Shown here: positions 60,199 to 64,000 of the stretch, piece by piece
Layout: every line of letters begins with the position of its first letter
Numbering within the stretch: the first letter of the stretch is position 1
DNA from: Methylococcales bacterium
GTDB taxonomy: Bacteria > Pseudomonadota > Gammaproteobacteria > Methylococcales > Methylomonadaceae
Reading direction: 5' to 3'
Assembly (NCBI GenBank): GCA_028707085.1
Contig: JAQTUW010000005.1
Span: forward strand, 1 to 64,000
DNA: 64,000 nt
The notes under the pieces: generated by a model
Told to the model about the DNA's origin: nothing
Database searches by the model: none
Seen by the model: only the letters and a program-made list of their open reading frames with translations
Translations under genes and position numbers: made by a program

Positions 60199-60226
60199 AT
60201 GCGCCGCCGCATTGCGGTTGGCGCAT
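60199..60226 (-). terminator. Hairpin downstream of dsbD
   Basis: ATGCGCC and GGCGCAT form the outer stem and CCGC/GCGG an inner one. It is 33 bp past the dsbD stop. The minus-strand continuation CTTTCCTT is moderately T-rich. Confidence 0.5.
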
Positions 60227-60258
60227 ATTGGGACTATTGTTTTAAAAGGCGGAACAGT

Positions 60259-62493
60259 TTAAAGCCCCTGTAAAGTCCTGACAAAAGCCGCCGCATCCTG
60301 AAAACCGATTACCCGGCTGGCAGTCTGTTCCCGGCCATCGGCCGCAAAAAAGATGATACCCGGCGGCCCCACCAGTCCAAACCGCTGTAGCAAAGCCTTG
60401 TCGTCCGCGCTATTCTCCGTCACGTCCGCTTGCAACAGCACAAAACCGGCCAGCCCCTGCCGCACTGCGGCGTCGGTAAAGGTATAGGACTCCATTTCCT
60501 TGCAGGACACGCACCAGTCCGCATAAAAATCCAGCATGACCGGCTGCCGGCTGTCAGCCGCCTGTTTCAGCCTGGACTCCAGCTCGGCGACAGATTTCAC
60601 CCGTTGAAACGCCACGCCATGCTGTTCCGCAACCGGCCCGCCGGCGGACAACAAACCGCGCAAGGGTTGCAACAGATTGTCGCTACCGGCGCTGAGGCCG
60701 ATCAGCATCAGCAGGCCATAAGCCAGCATGGCCACGCCCAGCCCCTTCCACAACTTGCGCCAGCCGGAAGCCGATACGGGTAAATACTCCATCGCCCCCA
60801 GAAACACCGCCGACGTCATCAGCAGCATTGCGGTCAGCAACATGGTCGCCGCCACCGGCAAAATCCGCGACAGCATCCAGATTGCCACGGCCAGCATGAT
60901 CACGCCAAAAACCGACTTGGTGGTATCCAGCCATGTGCCGGCTTTCGGCAACAGTTTGCCGGCCGAGGCGCCCAGCAGCAGCAATGGCGCCCCCATGCCC
61001 AAACCCATGACGAACAGCGCCGAACCACCCAGCACCACATCCCCGGTCTGACCGATATAAATCAGGGCCGCCGCCAGCGGCGCGGCCACGCAGGGGCCGA
61101 CAATCAACGAAGACAGCGCCCCCATTATCGCCGCGCCCAGATACGAACCATCCCTGTGCCTGTCGCTGGAATTGATGAACTTGGCCTGTAGCGCCTGCGG
61201 CATTTCCAGATTGTAAAAACCGAACATCGACAAGGCCAGCCCCACAAACAGGGCGCTGAAAACCGCAATCACCCACGGCTCCTGAAAGGCGGCTTGCAGA
61301 TTCTCGCCAAACAGGGCGGCCAGAATCCCGAACAGGGTATACATCAGCGCCGAGGCCAGCACATAACTCAGGGACAGCAGAAACGCCTTGCGAGTCGTGA
61401 TCGTATCACCCTGCCCGACAATAATACCCGACAAAATCGGAATCATCGGAAATACGCAAGGCGTAAAGGCCAGCAATAGCCCAAAGCCGAAGAAACTGAC
61501 CAGAGTCGGCAGCAGGCTATCCTGTTTCAGGCTGTTGACGATCTGATCCTGTTCCGGTGCGGCCCCGGCAGCGGCCGGCGCCGGCATGGCGGAAACGGAA
61601 ATCGAAGCGGCGGACACAGCCGGCAGGGACAGGCTCAGGCTGGACTCCAAAGGCGGATAACAAACCCCGCGATCCGCGCAACCCTGATATTTGGCGGTCA
61701 GAATAACGGTTTCCGCCTGCGAACTCTGTCTTGACAGATGCACGTCGGCGCTGACCTCCTGCCGATAAATCTCCACATCGCCAAATTCGGCGTCATGATG
61801 CATCTCGCCTTTCGGCAACACATAATGATCCAGACCGACCGACGGCTCGCCGACCAGACTCAGCGCCAGTTTGTTTTTATATAAATAGTATCCCTCGGCC
61901 GCCAGCCAGCTAACGTGCAGGGTATGTTCATCCTTGACGGTGGCGAAAAACTGAAACGCCTGTTCCGGCGGCAACAAATCACTGGAAAACAGCCCGCCAG
62001 TCAGCCCCTTCAAACCCTGCGCCATCTGCTGCAGGGCCGGGGAACCCCCGATCGCCGCAGTAGCCGGGAGATTCACATCCAGCTCCACCTTCTGCGGCGG
62101 ATAACAGACGCCGAGATCTGCACAGCCCTGATATTTGACAAACAGTTTAAACTGCGGCAGATGCTGCGGATTGAGCAGCAAAACCGCCGCCTCCAGCGCC
62201 TGCCGGTACACCACCATATCGCCGAATACCGGATCATGATCGATCTCGCCTTCCGGCAGGGTGATCTCGGCCACTTTCACGGTATCGGTTCGCGACTCGA
62301 TTTTGATTTTATCCCGGTACAGATGATAGCCCTTGGCCACCGCCCAGTTGAGTTGCAGCCTGTCGTTAGCCAGGCCTTTGACCGACAGTTTGAACGCCTC
62401 GTCAACCGGCAAAATATCCTTACCGTCCAGCGCCGCAGCCGAATGGGCAAAAAACGCCAGAAATCCTAAAAAAATCAATCGATATGCAAACAT
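60259..62493 (-). CDS. dsbD: DsbD, thiol:disulfide interchange reductase with two N-terminal alpha domains
   Basis: A 744-residue inner-membrane protein that carries reducing power from thioredoxin to the periplasm. After the signal peptide come two copies of the nDsbD-like domain (about residues 30-145 and 175-290). Each ends in GCAD[LR]GVCYPP with paired cysteines (Cys124/130, Cys272/278). E. coli DsbD has one copy and about 565 residues. The beta membrane domain (LLAFTPCVFPMIPILSGIIV ... SLIVGPCVAAPLAAAL) has the two conserved Cys, and the C-terminal thioredoxin domain has WCVSCK (Cys661/664). cutA overlaps upstream by 19 bp, as in many gammaproteobacteria. Confidence 0.94.
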   Translation of the reverse strand: MFAYRLIFLGFLAFFAHSAAALDGKDILPVDEAFKLSVKGLANDRLQLNWAVAKGYHLYRDKIKIESRTDTVKVAEITLPEGEIDHDPVFGDMVVYRQALEAAVLLLNPQHLPQFKLFVKYQGCADLGVCYPPQKVELDVNLPATAAIGGSPALQQMAQGLKGLTGGLFSSDLLPPEQAFQFFATVKDEHTLHVSWLAAEGYYLYKNKLALSLVGEPSVGLDHYVLPKGEMHHDAEFGDVEIYRQEVSADVHLSRQSSQAETVILTAKYQGCADRGVCYPPLESSLSLSLPAVSAASISVSAMPAPAAAGAAPEQDQIVNSLKQDSLLPTLVSFFGFGLLLAFTPCVFPMIPILSGIIVGQGDTITTRKAFLLSLSYVLASALMYTLFGILAALFGENLQAAFQEPWVIAVFSALFVGLALSMFGFYNLEMPQALQAKFINSSDRHRDGSYLGAAIMGALSSLIVGPCVAAPLAAALIYIGQTGDVVLGGSALFVMGLGMGAPLLLLGASAGKLLPKAGTWLDTTKSVFGVIMLAVAIWMLSRILPVAATMLLTAMLLMTSAVFLGAMEYLPVSASGWRKLWKGLGVAMLAYGLLMLIGLSAGSDNLLQPLRGLLSAGGPVAEQHGVAFQRVKSVAELESRLKQAADSRQPVMLDFYADWCVSCKEMESYTFTDAAVRQGLAGFVLLQADVTENSADDKALLQRFGLVGPPGIIFFAADGREQTASRVIGFQDAAAFVRTLQGL

Positions 62494-62792
62494 GAATTAA
62501 TCCATTCCAAATAATCGGTAGAAGCGGCGTCAATAGCCAGAGCGATAATCTCCGGCAATTGATAGGGATGCAGTTTTTTAATGGCGGCTTCAACAGCCGC
62601 AAATTGCTGCTGATGGGTTTTGATCAACAGCAAATGTTCCTGAGCGGTTTCCACCGCCCCCTGCCATTCATAGACGGATTTGAGCCCCGGCAGGATGTTC
62701 ACGCAGGCAGCCAGCCGATCCGCAATCAGCGCGGCCGCCAGCGTATCGGCAGTTTCCGCATCAGGGCAGGTACAGAGTATCACTTGGTACAT
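62475..62792 (-). CDS. cutA: CutA divalent-ion tolerance protein
   Basis: A 105-residue trimeric CutA1 protein: MYQVILCTCPDAETADTLAA, LAACVNILPGLKSVYEWQGA, HPYQLPEIIALAIDAASTDY. It is linked to copper tolerance in E. coli, and its mechanism is unclear. The start could also be ATG 62801, but AGGA at 62804-62807 is too close to that one. It overlaps dsbD (cutA-dsbD order, as in E. coli cutA-dsbD). Confidence 0.93.
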   Translation of the reverse strand: MYQVILCTCPDAETADTLAAALIADRLAACVNILPGLKSVYEWQGAVETAQEHLLLIKTHQQQFAAVEAAIKKLHPYQLPEIIALAIDAASTDYLEWINSCLHID

Positions 62793-62801
62793 GGGAATCA
62801 T

Positions 62802-63154
62802 TATCCTGTCTGTTCACACAGCCGTTTAGTATAAATCTTTTAGAGCGGTTTTTCGCGACTCCCTTTAGGCAAGCAGCAATCGCGCCAGAACCTAACTTCC
62901 TTGAATATCAATGCCAAAATCATTTTTGATGCATGCAGAATACTACCTTAATTGCAGAACCTGCAATTAAGGTATGCAAAAACGGTAGACTGACGCCAGA
63001 TGCGGCCTGTTGCGGCGAAACAGCCGAAAACCAAAAATATCCTGCCCAAAGTGATAGAATCATCCGCTCATGCCGAACCTTCGACTTTGCTCGGGCGGGC
63101 CTTGCGGAACGGGTTCGTGGTTCACTGTAATTGCTTTGCCAGCCGGACAAATCC
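62802..63154. other. Intergenic region between cutA and fxsA
   Basis: About 350 bp between divergent cutA and fxsA with no supportable gene. It contains the strong inverted repeat at 62944-62974. Promoters for both genes are presumably here, but I cannot fix them with confidence. Confidence 0.5.
62944..62974. repeat. Perfect 14-bp inverted repeat with 3-bp loop
   Basis: TACCTTAATTGCAG (62944-62957), AAC, then CTGCAATTAAGGTA (62961-62974). It lies in the divergent cutA-fxsA gap. No U-run follows on either strand, so it is not an obvious terminator. It may be a regulator-binding palindrome or a REP-like element. Confidence 0.7.
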
Positions 63155-63601
63155 GTGAAATTAATTCAAATCCTGTTGCTTTTTTTCCTTGTCGTGCCCT
63201 TTGTGGAAATCTATGTCCTGCTGGAAGTCGGCAGTCTGATTGGCGCATTTCCCACCATCTTTCTGGTCGTGCTGACTGCTGTGCTCGGCGCATGGCTGTT
63301 GCGACGCCAGGGCTTCACCACCTGGCAGCGTTTTCAGAGCAATCTGCAACAAGGCGTGATCCCGGCTTACGAAATGATAGAAGGCCCCATACTGCTGGTC
63401 GGCGGCGCACTGTTGCTCACCCCCGGTTTTTTCACCGACATTCTCGGTTTCGCCTGCCTGATCCCTTCCCTGCGCCGGAAAATCGCCAAGTTCATGATTG
63501 AAAATTACCTGTTAAAAGCCGAAGCCCACGTCATGTTCAAACAAAAAGCCCGTTTCAATGAGGGCGTGATAGAAGGTGAATGCAAAAAGGAAGAAAAATA
63601 G
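63155..63601 (+). CDS. fxsA: FxsA family membrane protein
   Basis: A 148-residue inner-membrane protein. The N-terminal VKLIQILLLFFLVVPFVEIY and LLEVGSLIGAFPTIFLVVLT helices, then GAWLLRRQGFTTWQRFQSNL, a third helix (GPILLVGGALLLTPGFFTDI) and a cytosolic basic tail match FxsA. In E. coli, overproduction eases F-exclusion of phage T7; the normal role is unknown. GTG 63155 is chosen from the conserved N-terminus. Confidence 0.9.
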   Translation: MKLIQILLLFFLVVPFVEIYVLLEVGSLIGAFPTIFLVVLTAVLGAWLLRRQGFTTWQRFQSNLQQGVIPAYEMIEGPILLVGGALLLTPGFFTDILGFACLIPSLRRKIAKFMIENYLLKAEAHVMFKQKARFNEGVIEGECKKEEK

Positions 63602-63713
63602 TCGCCCGAATTTGATCTGCGACGGAGATATCCGATAGAACGGGAATTGACGACATGGTCATCAGTTGCAAGTCGAAAGAAGTTTAGATTAATAAAACAT
63701 GGTCTGTCCCTGA

Positions 63714-64000
63714 TTAGCGCTCCGGAAACAAACCCGGCATCCAGCGATGAGCAAGGTTTGCAGGAAAAGCAAGACGCAAAGGCGCACGCGAGCTGTCGGA
63801 AATCAGGATTCCTCGACCGATCAAATCGGACGTTATCCGGCGCGCATGGCGATCGCCAGAATCTAATATCGCAGGCACATCCCCCCGCGAAAGTTCGCCT
63901 CGATATAACAAAGCCTCCAGAATTTTTCCGGCTTTGCCTGGTAAAGCATTCGTGCGGATTTCTTCCTCCGCCCATAACAGGATGCGGGTTCGCAGCCTTT
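63714..64000 (-). CDS. Fic-family protein, C-terminal fragment
   Basis: The minus-strand frame is open from the window edge down to a TGA at 63714-63716 and encodes about 95 residues: LRTRILLWAEEEIRTNALPG, ALLYRGELSRGDVPAILDSG, DRHARRITSDLIGRGILISD, APLRLAFPANLAHRWMPGLF. This is the winged-helix C-terminus typical of a group of bacterial Fic proteins (AMP-transferase fold). The catalytic HPFx[DE]GNGR motif would lie upstream, outside the window. No ATG exists in the visible part. It is convergent with fxsA. Confidence 0.75.
   Translation of the reverse strand, partial: RLRTRILLWAEEEIRTNALPGKAGKILEALLYRGELSRGDVPAILDSGDRHARRITSDLIGRGILISDSSRAPLRLAFPANLAHRWMPGLFPER

Noticed and set aside
63505-63975. 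Minus-strand 156-codon frame at the right edge
   Set aside because: It overlaps the 3' end of fxsA antisense and the Fic fragment in a different frame. Its translation is Arg/Cys/Ser-rich and featureless, while the alternative frame gives clear Fic C-terminal homology.

Overview
The window is a chromosomal contig from a gammaproteobacterium, most probably a Type I methanotroph or other methylotroph related to Methylomonas/Methylobacter (order Methylococcales). This is inferred from gammaproteobacterial gene order (ubiG-mupP-yciK, thrS-infC-rpmI-rplT-pheST-ihfA-merR-tRNA-Pro, glnLG, feoABC) combined with C1-type genes: an mfnB-like methylofuran synthesis gene beside a DUF447 gene, and an MxaD-like SRPBCC protein beside a YVTN beta-propeller protein. 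The first 20 bases are Illumina adapter, so the left edge is an assembly end that truncates gatA. The right edge cuts a Fic-type gene.

Layout. 0-1 kb: gatC and partial gatA (minus). 0.9-3.6 kb: ntrBC (glnL-glnG) behind a candidate NtrC site and sigma-54 promoter. 3.7-6.5 kb: a dynamin-like membrane protein, then DUF447 and mfnB. 6.6-8.2 kb: two poorly known minus-strand genes. 8.3-18.6 kb: a two-gene unit made of a TibC/BAHT-family autotransporter heptosyltransferase and, directly downstream, a 2902-residue repeat protein. 18.7-21.3 kb: ubiG-mupP-yciK-sufT. 21.3-22.5 kb: decayed insertion sequences and a small envelope protein. 22.7-25.8 kb: methionine salvage (mtaD, mtnA) and cysZ. 25.9-31.3 kb: membrane proteins, a PLP enzyme and feoABC. 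31.3-34.6 kb: YVTN/MxaD-like pair and sbcB. 34.9-37.8 kb: tRNA-Thr, an aspartate-type aminotransferase and a PepSY protein. 37.8-45.6 kb: translation block (tRNA-Val, thrS, infC with an AUC start, rpmI, rplT, pheST, ihfA, merR-type gene, tRNA-Pro). 45.7-46.5 kb: IS110 and possible IS66 remnants joined to an orphan HTH antitoxin-like gene. 46.8-63.6 kb: housekeeping and envelope genes (TPMT, TPR lipoprotein, bcp, cytochrome c4, alkB, mobA, htpX, sorbosone dehydrogenase-like, nudF, Sel1 protein, pirin, dsbD, cutA, fxsA), with a small MITE-like element at 59.5 kb.

The most unusual system is the heptosyltransferase/giant-protein pair. The giant protein starts with about 900 residues of strand-loop-strand repeats, the known kind of target for this glycosyltransferase family. 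It continues with sixteen ~118-residue units arranged as eight A-B dyads of about 711 bp. It has no recognisable signal peptide, no autotransporter beta-barrel and no RTX repeats, so its export route is unexplained. A TTGACA-17-TAATGT promoter and a perfect 30-bp palindrome sit at the start of the operon and overlap the nominal start codon of the glycosyltransferase.

All functional calls come from reading motifs and family resemblance by eye. No database search, structure prediction or alignment was run.
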